A DNA stretch of 64,000 bases, taken from NCBI RefSeq assembly GCF_033304595.1, contig NZ_CP116341.1, positions 2,397,001 through 2,461,000 on the forward strand. The letters are read 5' to 3'. Within the stretch, counting starts at the first letter, position 1. Every line of letters starts with the position of its first letter. The position numbers were made by a program, and so were the translations under genes. The stretch is from Sporosarcina jeotgali (GTDB taxonomy: Bacteria; Bacillota; Bacilli; Bacillales_A; Planococcaceae). Positions 23,315 to 32,951 of this stretch are shown here, piece after piece. The notes under the pieces were generated by a model. The model did no database searches. It was not told the origin of the DNA and saw only the letters and a program-made list of their open reading frames with translations.

Positions 23315-24958
23315 CTACTGAAGGTACTTCGAATAACTAACAAGTATTTTTGCTGCTTGACCGCGAGTTGTTCCATCTCCAGGAAGGAATTTCCCGTTCG
23401 ATCCATGTACAATGCCAAACTCATGTAACATCGCAATCGAATTTTGCGCTTCAGTACTATAGCCGGAAATATCTTTGTAGGGTGCTGGTGCTTTTGCAAC
23501 GTATGGCTTCCCTTTCACCAGCGTATATGTTCTGTTCAGCATCGCTGCGAGTTGTACGCGAGTGACTGGATCATTCGGTTTCAACTCTCCGTTGACACCG
23601 TACACAATTCCAAATTGGGACGCTGCTGCAACTTCCGATTGAATCTGTTCTGAGAAATGACTAATGTCTTTAAATGGTGCTGGCGTTGTTGGTTTCAGAC
23701 CAAGTGTCCGGACAATAATTGAAGTGGCTTGAACACGCGTTAACGTCTGATCCGGTTTGAATGTACCATCTGAATACCCCGAGACGATCCCTGCATCCAC
23801 TGCTTTTTCTATATAGGACTTTGCCCAGTGATTTTGAATATCTTTAAAAAGAATCGGTCCTGGTGTTTCTGTTGCTTTCGTTGTAACCTTAGCCGTTGGT
23901 TTGTCAGCAGATGCAACCTTGTCTTCGTTTACAGCTACCACTTTAAACTGATAATCTGTGTTCGCTTTAAGATTCGGTACATCATAGGTGAGAACATCTG
24001 CGCCAACTTGGCCAATGAGTTCCTCATTCATATAAATGCCATACCCCATGATTTTTTTGGTATCCGTCGCTGGCTTCCATGTAAGTGCTGCTGTGCCATC
24101 GCCTTTAAGTTTTGCAGTTAATGCATCCTTAGGAACCCAAGAATAAGTTGCTTTCAGCTGAGTGCCAAACTCATCCGCAATCACTTTGTATCCGGCTTCG
24201 CTTAAGTGAATATTTGCTGGATTCGGCAGATACCTTTTGTAATCCTTAGCAATTTGCTCACTGGTTGGAACGAAAACAGCAGAAGTTCCTTGCATCCCTG
24301 CTTGAATCGATCCATTCAAACCTGCTAACAACTGTGCAAGTTGCGGCTGATAGTCTGCTGCAAGTGTTGGGAATGGATTGTAGTACCCCATGACATACAC
24401 TTGAACGTTCGGGTTAATCTCATGAATTGCTTTTAAGATCTGATTATATTCCATTCCGACTTGTTGAATGGCACTTGTAATCTGTGCCATATCGAATTGC
24501 GGAACCCCTGTAGCAGGATCGATTTTAATATGCTTCAGCATATCGTTTGCACCGACACTAATTGTAATAAGGGTTGAATCCTGAATTGCTTGATGCAATG
24601 CGATGTTTTGGCCAGACTGATGGATGCCGGCACTTGGCTTAGTGACATTGTCATTTAAGTCTTTTAAAACATCTGTCGCAGTAAATCCAGGATAAGCAAA
24701 TCCTTTGTTCGACGCGGACAGCATCTTCATGTCATCTAATGATTGTGCGAGAAAATCTGGATAGCCTTTCCCTGGCATTCCCTCAGATGATATACCATAA
24801 GCCAGCGAATCCCCCAGTGCTAAGTAATTCACTGGCTTGACCCAAGTAGGACCACCAGCGTCAGTTTCCGCCGCCTGGAATTGCAGAGGAAACGCAGTAA
24901 GCTGGAGCAATAAAGCTAAAACAAAAATAAAACCGAACTTCTTCATGAATCGATTCAT
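23315..24958 (-). CDS. Secreted SGNH/GDSL hydrolase with FnIII and SLH domains
   Basis: About 547 residues; the ATG at 24958 follows AGGAGGGTTGTCT. A Sec signal peptide (FIFVLALLLQLTAFPLQFQAAE) ends near residue 31. The SGNH hydrolase domain (about 43-270) has block I NYLALGDSLAYG, the Asn block SVGANDM, and block V with LPNPANIHLSEAGY (Asp replaced in part, His present). A fibronectin III-like module follows (about 275-365), then three S-layer homology repeats, each with the ILFKDIQNHWAKSYIEKAVDAGIV type of pattern. The SLH part should bind pyruvylated wall polymer, holding the esterase on the cell surface. The substrate is unknown. Confidence 0.9.
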   Translation of the reverse strand: MNRFMKKFGFIFVLALLLQLTAFPLQFQAAETDAGGPTWVKPVNYLALGDSLAYGISSEGMPGKGYPDFLAQSLDDMKMLSASNKGFAYPGFTATDVLKDLNDNVTKPSAGIHQSGQNIALHQAIQDSTLITISVGANDMLKHIKIDPATGVPQFDMAQITSAIQQVGMEYNQILKAIHEINPNVQVYVMGYYNPFPTLAADYQPQLAQLLAGLNGSIQAGMQGTSAVFVPTSEQIAKDYKRYLPNPANIHLSEAGYKVIADEFGTQLKATYSWVPKDALTAKLKGDGTAALTWKPATDTKKIMGYGIYMNEELIGQVGADVLTYDVPNLKANTDYQFKVVAVNEDKVASADKPTAKVTTKATETPGPILFKDIQNHWAKSYIEKAVDAGIVSGYSDGTFKPDQTLTRVQATSIIVRTLGLKPTTPAPFKDISHFSEQIQSEVAAASQFGIVYGVNGELKPNDPVTRVQLAAMLNRTYTLVKGKPYVAKAPAPYKDISGYSTEAQNSIAMLHEFGIVHGSNGKFLPGDGTTRGQAAKILVSYSKYLQ

Positions 24959-25317
24959 AGACAACCCTCCTATTTTTTGTGATACTTTCGTACTGAACGA
25001 TTCTAACTATTAGTATAGGTCACAAAATGAAAATAAGCTAGATTTATTATTGACATTTATGAATATTCTGTTACATTCGATTATTCTCTCCTTCCACAGT
25101 TTATATATGTTACAGCCATATACAAAAGCACTACCCGAGTTGTTTAAGAACTATTGTGTATAAATGCCAAAAACACACGATCCTAAAGTTGGAAAGTGTG
25201 TTTTACAGCTTACGCCCTATGCAGAGTAGTCTTCCAGACGAACTGTTTTTCTACTGTTTCCACAAAATTTGAAGGTGAAAATCCAGTTGAACTGGTCTCC
25301 TAATTTACCAGAGTACC

Positions 25318-25731
25318 TCAATAAGACTTTCTAAAACCATAAAACGTGCGATAGCCTTCATCTTCATAAAAGGTTCGGGATGATTCTGTTGCTAACAGCT
25401 CAATGCGCGTATTCGGATAAAGGTTATGTACAAAATTCAAGAATTCTGTACCAATACCCAAGCCTCTAAATTTCTTCTCTACAAGCATTTCACAAATAAA
25501 TGCAGTTACAATAGTATCCGTATAACCTCTCAGGCACGCTACGGCTTCGTCCTCTTTTGTGACTGCTATGAACGCAATGGATGAATGGTTCCAAGCTGCT
25601 TTTGTATCCGAAACGTTTTCGGCGAGATTCCTCCATCCTTCTTCAATATACATTCTATGAATATCTGGATAGAAAGCTTCATCATAAGGAATAATTCTTA
25701 TTCCACTATTTGCATCGTTGGAAGCTGCCAT
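25318..25731 (-). CDS. GNAT-family N-acetyltransferase
   Basis: About 137 residues. The acetyl-CoA core is FICEMLVEKKFRGLGIGTEFLNFVHNLYP, with the loop KFRGLGIG, and ELLATESSRTFYEDEGYRTF forms the C-terminal strand and helix. The start is uncertain between ATG 25746 and ATG 25731 (MAASND); neither has a strong ribosome site, though GGAAGT precedes the second. Substrate unknown. The roughly 300 bases upstream toward the GDSL gene hold only a weak hairpin near 25171-25203. Confidence 0.8.
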   Translation of the reverse strand: MAASNDANSGIRIIPYDEAFYPDIHRMYIEEGWRNLAENVSDTKAAWNHSSIAFIAVTKEDEAVACLRGYTDTIVTAFICEMLVEKKFRGLGIGTEFLNFVHNLYPNTRIELLATESSRTFYEDEGYRTFYGFRKSY

Positions 25732-25842
25732 ACTGTATACTTCCATTCATCTGTATACCATTAAATCAACTAAATGCCTCCGTTTGCTGACTTCAATAGG
25801 TATGTTAATTTCCTAATCATTTTGGAAGCTATTCGCTGACAA

Positions 25843-26262
25843 TCAGCCTTCTAAAAACCGATGAATTTCCTTAAGTACTTGATCATCATTATCTCCTAGC
25901 GACAGCAGAAGGTCGACGAGGTCGGTTTTCGGCAAATCGAGCAATACACGGCGCATCCCGGACCCTGCTTTCTCTTCATCGTTTTTCACCACTTCAAGCG
26001 TGTCCCTTAAATAAAAATAGAACGCTACTTCGTGTTTGCAGACAGAACTCATATCATACGGACAGGTGCAGTATGAATAGATAATCGTTCCATTCGAATC
26101 CACTTTGCAGTCGACTTCATACACATCACTTCCTGCTACTTCGCCGGCGAATCGGTTTCCCGGCATTTCCACTACATCATCTACCCGGCCTTCGATGTAA
26201 TAGGAGATTCCGCGTTCGAGAATTACCGACCTGACTTTCTTTTCAAACGTCAGCAGATTCAT
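25843..26262 (-). CDS. SWIM zinc-finger protein
   Basis: A 139-residue protein. The SWIM motif C-x-C-x(n)-C-x-H is seen as CTCPYDMSSVCKH (about 66-78), preceded by strands IIYSY as usual. The N-terminal part VRSVILERGISYYIEGRVDDVVEMPGNRF is the standard lead of bacterial SWIM proteins, which may bind DNA or other proteins. Helicase partners often adjoin but none does here. The gene is short and probably stands alone. GGAGGAAT lies before the ATG. Confidence 0.85.
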   Translation of the reverse strand: MNLLTFEKKVRSVILERGISYYIEGRVDDVVEMPGNRFAGEVAGSDVYEVDCKVDSNGTIIYSYCTCPYDMSSVCKHEVAFYFYLRDTLEVVKNDEEKAGSGMRRVLLDLPKTDLVDLLLSLGDNDDQVLKEIHRFLEG

Positions 26263-26409
26263 TGGGCATTCCTCCTGTTTGCTATCAAAGTTCCTATCAA
26301 TTCATTGAAACTATTATACAACAGCTCTCGTATAGAGTTATAATTTGACAGAACATTTCTTTTTTCAGAACCATTCCTGGCAATCTTACTAAGGAGGGAA
26401 TCCATTAAC

Positions 26410-28110
26410 GTGAGAACTGTTTCTCTAATCCTGTCTTTACTAATCTCTTTCCTCATATTAAGCGCTTGTTCACCTGAGAACATAACTATCGGGGAGCAAA
26501 CTGCAGATACTAAAGCACAACTTCTTGCACTGGAAACAGCGGTCAACTTAAAGAACGAACAACTTCAAGAAGAGCCTGTGTATCGCCAGCAATATGCAGA
26601 TAAAATTGGAGTTGAGCTCACCCAGCCGGCCCATTCCAATTTTGCTGTAAACGGAATGCTTCACGTTGAAGGTATGATTGAAAGTAAGGAAAAGCTATCT
26701 GCTGATTACGCATGGATTCAAATCAGATTTTTTGATGAAAACTATTCAAGTCCCTTAGATGGCACGCAAGACCATTATGTCCCTTTAAAAGACGGAGCAT
26801 TCAAACTCGAAACCCAGCTCTTCCGCGGAGAAGGCGAATATCGAGTAACCATTTCACTGCCTGCAAATGACCGCCCTGACGAATATTACTATGAAGCACT
26901 TAATTTCACAGTGTTTAACGTCAATCCGAGACAGCAGCGGGAAATTACGTATACTCCCCGAGCCATTCAAGCAGATTTAAAAATCTCGGAACCTGGAAGC
27001 GGACTGATAAGCGGAAGCAAGACAATTACGCTAAAAGGCAGTGTCAATTCTGATCAATTCTCCGTTCCGGATCTTCTATTCGAACTAAGAAAAGATGACT
27101 ATCATTCGCTTCACTATGCTTCAGTCGAAAAAGGTAAGTTCTCTATAGAAATTCCGCTATGGTTCGGCAAGGGAATTCATGAATTGCTGGTCAGTCTTCC
27201 AGAGGACGATTATTACGAAATCGGTTCCGTTCTCTATATAGACAGCACGGACGATGAGGGTATTCAAACAGTCCAAAAAAGTTCCGTCTTCGACGAGTAC
27301 GGCATCACCTTTAATTCACCGCAGAAAGGTGGCGAGACCGCAGATCTGTCTTATCGAATTTCTGGAACAATCGGAAAGTCTAAACCAGCTTCTGAAGAAA
27401 TCCCAAACCTCTTTGTAACAGTGACGAAAGGAGTCGATTCCGCATCATCCGTCATTCCCATCACTGACTTTCAATTCGATGATGAAATCTATTTGCGGTT
27501 CGGCCCCGGGATATACACGGTGAACGTCTTGCTCCCGGATATTGAGAATTCGAACACGACAACCACTTCTTATTTTGAGATTGCACAATTTGTTGTAGAA
27601 AACACGGCTGCTGGAGATCAGCGTGATCTGCTTCCCTCTGTCAGCATACAGTCAGATGCTCCTGAAATTGAGTCATTGGTCAACAACCTCATAACGGACG
27701 GCATGTCTGACCTTGAAAAAGCTAAAGCCATCTATGAATATACAGCGAGAAACATTTCGTATGATGTAAACAAATCTCTCAACGTAGGAAACGAATGGGA
27801 TGACAGTGCATTAAAAACGTTAGAGCTCAAAACAGGCATTTGTGTCGACTATTCTTATTTAGCCATCGCCCTCTTGCGTGCAGCAGGATTAGAAGCCCGA
27901 TACATCATTGGAACAGCTGGAACTGAGTTAAACACCGAGAACCACGCATGGGTAGAAGTGAAAGTGGATCGGAAATGGCTGACCATGGATCCTACTTGGG
28001 GCGCTGGCTATGTGCAAAACGACGAGTTTGTCCCAGCATACACAGAAGATTACTTTGACCCGTCGCCAGAGAAGTTCAAAACCCATACACGAGGTTCTGT
28101 GCAATACTGA
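26410..28110 (+). CDS. Lipoprotein with transglutaminase-like domain
   Basis: A 566-residue protein starting at GTG 26410 after AAGGAGGG. The signal peptide ends in a lipobox (SFLILSAC, Cys about 20). Residues 60-400 appear to be three beta-rich repeats of similar layout (each with a stretch like GEYRVTISLP or GIHELLVSLP), perhaps immunoglobulin-like. The C-terminal transglutaminase-like core has Cys in LKTGICVDYSYLAIALLRAAG, His in ENHAWVEVKV and Asp in LTMDPTWGAGY. It is anchored outside the membrane and may cross-link, cut or only bind wall proteins. It ends at a terminator. Confidence 0.88.
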   Translation: MRTVSLILSLLISFLILSACSPENITIGEQTADTKAQLLALETAVNLKNEQLQEEPVYRQQYADKIGVELTQPAHSNFAVNGMLHVEGMIESKEKLSADYAWIQIRFFDENYSSPLDGTQDHYVPLKDGAFKLETQLFRGEGEYRVTISLPANDRPDEYYYEALNFTVFNVNPRQQREITYTPRAIQADLKISEPGSGLISGSKTITLKGSVNSDQFSVPDLLFELRKDDYHSLHYASVEKGKFSIEIPLWFGKGIHELLVSLPEDDYYEIGSVLYIDSTDDEGIQTVQKSSVFDEYGITFNSPQKGGETADLSYRISGTIGKSKPASEEIPNLFVTVTKGVDSASSVIPITDFQFDDEIYLRFGPGIYTVNVLLPDIENSNTTTTSYFEIAQFVVENTAAGDQRDLLPSVSIQSDAPEIESLVNNLITDGMSDLEKAKAIYEYTARNISYDVNKSLNVGNEWDDSALKTLELKTGICVDYSYLAIALLRAAGLEARYIIGTAGTELNTENHAWVEVKVDRKWLTMDPTWGAGYVQNDEFVPAYTEDYFDPSPEKFKTHTRGSVQY

Positions 28111-28216
28111 ATTCATCTCGTTGAAGAAATACAGTCATTCTATAAATCGTAAAGTTCGAAAAGACTTTCAGCAGGGTTTAAGTTGTCCAATGTATAGCGG
28201 ATTATAAAAGGAAAAC

Positions 28217-28270
28217 AAAAAGCGGGCTCAACAAGTCATGGATCATGACGTTGCTGGGCTCGCCTTTTTG
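28217..28270 (+). terminator. Hairpin terminator of the transglutaminase gene
   Basis: GCGGGCTCAACAAGTCATG pairs with CATGACGTTGCTGGGCTCGC around GAT, with A5 before and T5 after. Confidence 0.85.
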
Positions 28271-28304
28271 TACTGCAGTGTAGCGCATGTACACACGTTC
28301 TCTT

Positions 28305-28955
28305 TTAAGAACTGGCATCTGTCTGTTTAAATCTCGTGTCCATCAGCGTTCGATGATCATCTTCAATCCAATCCGTGTACATTTCATACAAAGGCCGAAT
28401 CTGCTCAATATCAGAGGCGATAATGTCGCAGCCCCGTTCGCTGAACAAATGATAGATGATGTTGCGGGTTTTGTTCAGATAATAGAGTTGAAATCTGCTG
28501 TCAGGCTCTTTCATCAACCCCGTAATCGGTAATCTCTCCTGTTCAAAACATTTGGTTTCGAGCATGAGGTCATAGCGTAAATCACTTTTTCGACACGGTT
28601 GAAGAAAACGATGAGTGATCATCTCATCCCCATCCGAACTTCGCGGTTCTGTGATCAGTTCATGTCTCACCTGATCCAGCACTTCTTGAGTTTTGACAAA
28701 CGTCCGATACGTCGTCAGCGGTCTCTTTTCAAAGAAATCATGACTTTTCTTTGTAAATACATCCGCCACAACAAGCAAGTCATCCTCATCCCGGAACACT
28801 TCATCAAATAGAGCAACTGAACGATGAATGGCTTGCTTCAGCCCGCTCGCATCATCTATGTGGGCTCCAGGTTCTGAAAGTTCAAACCTTAAGCCCTTAT
28901 CCCATGCAGGAAACAAAGGTGATTGCAAAATTCCATTTTTGAAGTGCTGTTCCAA
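28305..28955 (-). CDS. DUF3885-domain protein
   Basis: A 216-residue soluble protein. The C-terminal YYLNKTRNIIYHLFSERGCDIIASDIEQIRPLYEMYTDWI is the block I associate with DUF3885, and ALFDEVFRDEDDLLVVADVF the upstream one. The TTG at 28955 lacks a ribosome site. The frame stays open upstream to an ATA at 28976 that lies 8 bases behind GAAAGAGGG, so the true start may be that non-standard codon. Function unknown. Confidence 0.75.
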   Translation of the reverse strand: MEQHFKNGILQSPLFPAWDKGLRFELSEPGAHIDDASGLKQAIHRSVALFDEVFRDEDDLLVVADVFTKKSHDFFEKRPLTTYRTFVKTQEVLDQVRHELITEPRSSDGDEMITHRFLQPCRKSDLRYDLMLETKCFEQERLPITGLMKEPDSRFQLYYLNKTRNIIYHLFSERGCDIIASDIEQIRPLYEMYTDWIEDDHRTLMDTRFKQTDASS

Positions 28956-29492
28956 GTATGTTTCTAGAGTTACTATACGATTTACCCTCTTTCACTAGCT
29001 TTGTTACAGGTCTGCAAATTCAAACGAGTATCACCAGTTTATAAATTTGAAGCTTATATCATTCATGGTTCCTTATGTGTATAAGTAGTAATGATCAAGC
29101 ATCTAAACCGAAATTTACCCGTTTTTCAATGAGTCGAATCCTATTTTGCCAGTGTTTTTGAGAAATATTTTAACATCATAGTTTATTCCAGTGAATAATT
29201 GGAACAAATGTAAGTCGCTATGAAAAAGAAGAGGAAATAATTGTGAAGGATAGAAGTAAAAGAGATGAGCGAAGCGATCTGGTTTAGCAGCTGCTGAGCA
29301 ATCTTCGGAATGCAGAGCAGCTGTTATATGACTTATTTTAACGGCTCGGATTTCTGACCTGACGGGAAACGCGTGTCATTTTTCGAAAAGAGATTCTTTT
29401 CAATGTAGAAGGAGTTACTCTGAGACGAAAGAAGATGCCGAAATAAAGCTTTTTCCAGCAAGTCTTCCTATCTCTTCATAGCACATCTCCGT
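28956..29492. other. Non-coding stretch without recognisable feature
   Basis: No frame with a ribosome site spans this stretch. Around 29260-29450 short frames with several stops could be the decayed remains of a gene, but I cannot name it. Confidence 0.4.
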
Positions 29493-30077
29493 TTACACAT
29501 GCTGATAAAACAAGCCATGCTCTGTGCAATAGGACAGCAGCATGCCATGTTTGCGATTTGCAATTCTTGCTTGCAGCGCCCATTCCGGGTACTGCTTGAT
29601 CACTAGAACTTGGTCTCCGGTCGCAAATGCTAAGAAAGAAATATAATGATCCTTGTCCATTGGATGATCACTCGAAATATACAGTTCACCATCCACGGTT
29701 TCCGTGTTTAGCAAATGGGCATCTGAGGCCTTTTTCGCTGTTAACGGTGTGAGTTTTCTGCCGCAGCAAGAGACGGATGCGTTTCCAGTGTTCAATGAGA
29801 TATTGCCGCATGAGTCGCAAACAAAGTAATTTGATTTTTTCATATTGCCTCCTACGAAGTCGTTAGCGTTTAGGTCGCCATCCAGAATTTCTTCGATATT
29901 CGCACCAAGAAGGATTGACAACTCAGTCAATAACGAGACATCCGGACATCCTGCCCCCCGCTCCCATTTTGAAATGGTCCGATCCGACAGATGCAGGCGA
30001 TCCGCAAGTTCTTTCTGCGTCCACCCTTTTTCCTTCCGTAATGTTAAAATGACTTGTCCCACTTTCTCATAATCCAA
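29493..30077 (-). CDS. XRE-type HTH protein with C-terminal metal-binding-like domain
   Basis: About 194 residues from TTG 30077, chosen because GGGGAGG lies 7 bases upstream. Residues 1-60 form a Cro/CI helix-turn-helix (LRKEKGWTQKELADRLHLSDRTISKWERGAGCPD). After a linker, YFVCDSCGNISLNTGNASVSCCGRKL gives four Cys likely to bind zinc. A region with HYISFLAFATGDQVLVIKQYPEWALQARI follows, somewhat like the desulfoferrodoxin fold. This fusion type is seen in Firmicutes regulators whose ligand is not known. It is single in its operon. Confidence 0.82.
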   Translation of the reverse strand: MDYEKVGQVILTLRKEKGWTQKELADRLHLSDRTISKWERGAGCPDVSLLTELSILLGANIEEILDGDLNANDFVGGNMKKSNYFVCDSCGNISLNTGNASVSCCGRKLTPLTAKKASDAHLLNTETVDGELYISSDHPMDKDHYISFLAFATGDQVLVIKQYPEWALQARIANRKHGMLLSYCTEHGLFYQHV

Positions 30078-30177
30078 GGCATGTCCTCCCCTTCCTGATA
30101 AGTTCATCTTACGCTCTGGTTTGTTTGACCCGCAACCAACGCTCCGTAGAGTCCGCTAAATAATGATTCTCATTGCT

Positions 30178-30780
30178 TCAGCCTGCTTTTACACAACTGC
30201 ATAGGAACAAGGAGGCATCCTGGTTTACGAAAAGCTGACTGCCTTCATAAAACGTATGCCTCGAGATTGATGAGAACCCTGCTTGGGTCAACTTGTCATG
30301 CAGTTCTTCAGGTGTAAACCCATTGTGCACCTTCGGATGGCTAACTAACTCATTTTTGTCAAAATCGACGATGAGTAATGTGCCGCCATCCGATAAAATG
30401 GTATACAGCTGTTTCAATATCTTTTCAGTGTCCGGAATATGGAGTAGCACAAGTGACAGCAGCACAACATCCGCCTGAAGATCGGGCAATTCCTCCATGA
30501 AATCGGCATGTCGAACAGTTGCATTCGCAATTTCCCGCCGCTCGATTTTCGCTTCTGCCACTGCTAACATTTGTTTGGATGAATCCATCAGCTGCACCGA
30601 CTCGGCTAAATCCGTCAGCTCCAGTCCGACCAGACCCGTTCCACTTCCATAATCGATAAGTGTCTTCGGTTGAACTCCCTCCAGCTCCGGACGTACTTCC
30701 TTCACAATCTCTTCCGCCAATTCTTTTCGAAAGGGCGTATCATATCTTTTCGCAAGCTCTTCAAAAACATTCGTTTCCAT
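30178..30780 (-). CDS. Class I SAM-dependent methyltransferase
   Basis: About 200 residues from METNVFEELAKRYDTPFRKEL; the ATG at 30780 follows GAGGAGGACTTAT. Motif I is LIDYGSGTGLVGLEL, the acidic loop is VQLMDSSKQML, and motif IV is ADVVLLSLVLLHIPDTEKIL with GGTLLIVDFDKNE next. A C-terminal FSSISRHTFYEGSQLFVNQDASLFLCS completes a typical small-molecule methyltransferase. Substrate unknown. Confidence 0.88.
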   Translation of the reverse strand: METNVFEELAKRYDTPFRKELAEEIVKEVRPELEGVQPKTLIDYGSGTGLVGLELTDLAESVQLMDSSKQMLAVAEAKIERREIANATVRHADFMEELPDLQADVVLLSLVLLHIPDTEKILKQLYTILSDGGTLLIVDFDKNELVSHPKVHNGFTPEELHDKLTQAGFSSISRHTFYEGSQLFVNQDASLFLCSCVKAG

Positions 30781-31064
30781 ATAAGTCCTCCTCAGCTTTC
30801 GTTTCAAGTATTAGTGTATTAACATTCTCCTAGTCATCTGAACAACTGTCGTTCCATTTAGAAATAGCGACAGGAACAAGCTCCTCGACAGGTCTAGTAT
30901 ACAAATAGTGAAACCCATAAGCACAACATTGACTCTGAAAGTTTTTTCAAAATATAAAAACTCTCTCTTAACATAGAGAGAGTTTAAGTTGCTTATTCAC
31001 TTGCTGTCTTTCACTAACTAGCCGCTCTGCCAGTGAAATTATTTATTGTGGTATGTCAATAGTA

Positions 31065-31262
31065 TCAAACGGTACTTTCTCTATCAATTCCCTTGCCGCC
31101 AAAATGATTCCAACTATAATACGTTCCCCAGAAAGCAATGATCATCGCCAAAAGTGAGTAGAATTTATAACCAGCGGGTGTAAAAGAAACCAACAAGACA
31201 CCTATTACAAAATAGGGCGGCAGCAGTATCCAAAATCGTTTGTTTTTAAAATGGCTAAACAA
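31065..31262 (-). CDS. Small membrane protein, about 65 aa
   Basis: Two hydrophobic segments (FWILLPPYFVIGVLLVSF and FYSLLAMIIAFWGTYY). I prefer the TTG at 31262 because AAAGGAG lies 8 bases upstream; the frame stays open to 31304. It follows the small membrane gene at 31305-31568 closely, so the two are probably cotranscribed. Function unknown. Confidence 0.6.
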   Translation of the reverse strand: MFSHFKNKRFWILLPPYFVIGVLLVSFTPAGYKFYSLLAMIIAFWGTYYSWNHFGGKGIDRESTV

Positions 31263-31304
31263 CTGAAAAACTCCTTTCCTTTGCATTTCGGTAATTTGCC
31301 ACAA

Positions 31305-31568
31305 TTAAAAGTAGTATATAAGGAAAATCGCAACTGTAAGAATCGATAGTATCGATTTAATCCATAGTGCTTTTTTAGGTATGCCAGCTTTCTTTTCGAG
31401 GTAGTTTATATAAATCATGACTAAAGTGAAACCAAACAAAGTAAAACCGTAAGCCGTACTGCCCATAGCTTCATTGGCTTTCACGATCCCCCAAAAAATC
31501 ATGAGCGGTCCTGCTGTACCAACCAACATATTTACATATAAAACGTCTTTATCTGTTTCCTCCAACAT
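31305..31568 (-). CDS. Small membrane protein, about 87 aa
   Basis: Three hydrophobic stretches (VNMLVGTAGPLMIFWGIV, YGFTLFGFTLVMIYINYL, SILSILTVAIFLIYYF). The ATG at 31568 (MLEETDKD) has a modest AGGAAG site. It lies between two other small genes on the same strand. I do not recognise it. Confidence 0.62.
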   Translation of the reverse strand: MLEETDKDVLYVNMLVGTAGPLMIFWGIVKANEAMGSTAYGFTLFGFTLVMIYINYLEKKAGIPKKALWIKSILSILTVAIFLIYYF

Positions 31569-31632
31569 GCCACTTCCTATACGGGTGCATTTTTCACACA
31601 AAATCGTTTGTTAGTGCATCGACAAAAACGCT

Positions 31633-32010
31633 TCATTCATGTCTGTAATCATACGTATCGCCAGGCACTTTCAGTTTATGGCCATTTATAGTTACGAGAC
31701 GATCATCAATCCATTCCACCGCTGCATGTTCTTCCATATCCCAATATATATTTTTACTCTTTTTGTCTTTTTCATTAAAAACAAGTTCCCCAATAATTCC
31801 GTCTTTGACGGTTGCACCATTCTTGCTTTTATACAAATTTATTGTGTAGCTGCCGTTCGGAGAAGTACTTTCAATCAATAATTCATCTTTACTGACTCTC
31901 TCTATATCATAAAATGCCCAGTTAACGATATAACTTCCCAAACATAGAAACAGGATGGCAAGAGCAGCCAGAAAGGATATGACGGGTCGTTTCTTTATGA
32001 ATCCTACCAC
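31633..32010 (-). CDS. DUF5412-type membrane-anchored protein
   Basis: About 125 residues from GTG 32010, preceded by AAGGGGG. One N-terminal helix (VISFLAALAILFLCLGSYIVNWA) anchors an external domain. Its sequence STSPNGSYTINLYKSKNGATVKDGIIGELVF, then KNIYWDMEEHAAVEWIDDRLVTING, is the DUF5412 pattern. The function of the family is not known. First of three small genes in a row. Confidence 0.75.
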   Translation of the reverse strand: MVGFIKKRPVISFLAALAILFLCLGSYIVNWAFYDIERVSKDELLIESTSPNGSYTINLYKSKNGATVKDGIIGELVFNEKDKKSKNIYWDMEEHAAVEWIDDRLVTINGHKLKVPGDTYDYRHE

Positions 32011-32287
32011 CCAAATCCCCCTTACATTTAATGTCCTTATCAACGCACAGATCTTATTCTCATTAGCAGTTGACTCACCAGAAGTTCAACTTGTTAACTC
32101 TACATATTAAGTATAACATTTCCATTTCTTAAACGTGTAACTTTTTCTCAATGTTCTTTTAATTCATTAGCGATATAGCAGATGTGAACCGCTGGTACAG
32201 TCCATAAACCTTAAAATTCTTACTCCCCTCTAAGGGATACAGCATAAACTAATTCCTTTTCATTTGCATGGCCTCAGGATGAAATCA

Positions 32288-32333
32288 ATAAAAAACCCTT
32301 GCCAGCTGTTCCGGCAAGGATTCTTTTTTATTG
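32288..32333. terminator. Bidirectional hairpin
   Basis: AAAAAACCCTTGCC and GGCAAGGATTCTTTTTT form the arms around AGCTGTTCC. No intact gene lies close on either side, so it may be left over from a lost gene. Confidence 0.7.
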
Positions 32334-32436
32334 ATGAAATTGGAAGGATAACATGCATGCTGCACAGTGATCCATTAATTACAAAACGTTCCAAGAAAGA
32401 TTTTTGACTCCAATCACACACGGAAAAATTTTGCGC

Positions 32437-32470
32437 AAAAAAAAGAGACCCTGCAAGCAGGATCTCTTTC
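32437..32470 (-). terminator. Terminator of the cold-shock gene
   Basis: On the minus strand AGAGATCCTGC pairs with GCAGGGTCTCT and is followed by T8. Confidence 0.88.
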
Positions 32471-32478
32471 CGCATTAA

Positions 32479-32679
32479 TTATGCTTTTTGAACGTTTGAA
32501 GCTTGAAGTCCGCGTTGTCCTTGCTCGATATCAAATGTTACACTTTGACCTTCGTCTAAAGATTTGAAACCTTCGCTTTGGATAGCTGAGAAATGTACGA
32601 ATACGTCTTCTCCTTCAGCGCGTTCGATGAATCCAAAACCTTTTTCTGCATTAAACCATTTTACTGTACCTTGTTCCAT
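32479..32679 (-). CDS. Cold-shock protein (Csp family)
   Basis: A 66-residue single cold-shock domain. RNP1 is KGFGFIER and RNP2 is VFVHFSAI, with the N-terminal [13 protein letters not shown]. It binds single-stranded RNA and DNA as a chaperone. GGAGGCAATAACT precedes the ATG. A long A/T-rich leader (32680-32800) upstream is typical for csp mRNAs, which change structure with temperature. It is closest in style to B. subtilis CspB/CspD. Confidence 0.96.
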   Translation of the reverse strand: MEQGTVKWFNAEKGFGFIERAEGEDVFVHFSAIQSEGFKSLDEGQSVTFDIEQGQRGLQASNVQKA

Positions 32680-32951
32680 AGTTATTGCCTCCTAATGCGG
32701 ATTTCCGCATAATTAGTTACTATACTTGCTCAAATACCTTAGACGAAAAACAAAATCTTTTTCTCAATCTGAAAAGAACAAAGATAATACTACCTAAAGA
32801 ATAACATATGAATGTGGAAAAAGCAAATAGTTCTAAACTTATTTAAAATGATGTTTTTGTAATCTCTATTTTATCCTTATAATTGGCGTTATTAACATCT
32901 AGGAAAAAACGGACAATAATGCAGCCTTAATGCTTCAACTGGGACCGACCC

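Larger units (their letters stand above)
32044..32478. other. Intergenic region with two hairpins
   Basis: No supported gene. It contains the two terminators listed separately at 32288-32333 and 32437-32470. A frame of 71 codons on the minus strand crosses both hairpins and has no ribosome site. Confidence 0.55.

Noticed and set aside
26259..26546. 95-codon minus-strand frame overlapping the transglutaminase gene
   Set aside because: It covers the signal peptide of the well-supported lipoprotein gene on the other strand and has no ribosome site or protein-like pattern.
29260..29450. Pseudogene between the DUF3885 and XRE genes
   Set aside because: Short frames with several stops are present, but no family could be recognised, so a pseudogene call is not supportable.
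32260..32475. 71-codon minus-strand frame
   Set aside because: It runs through two strong terminator hairpins and has no ribosome site.
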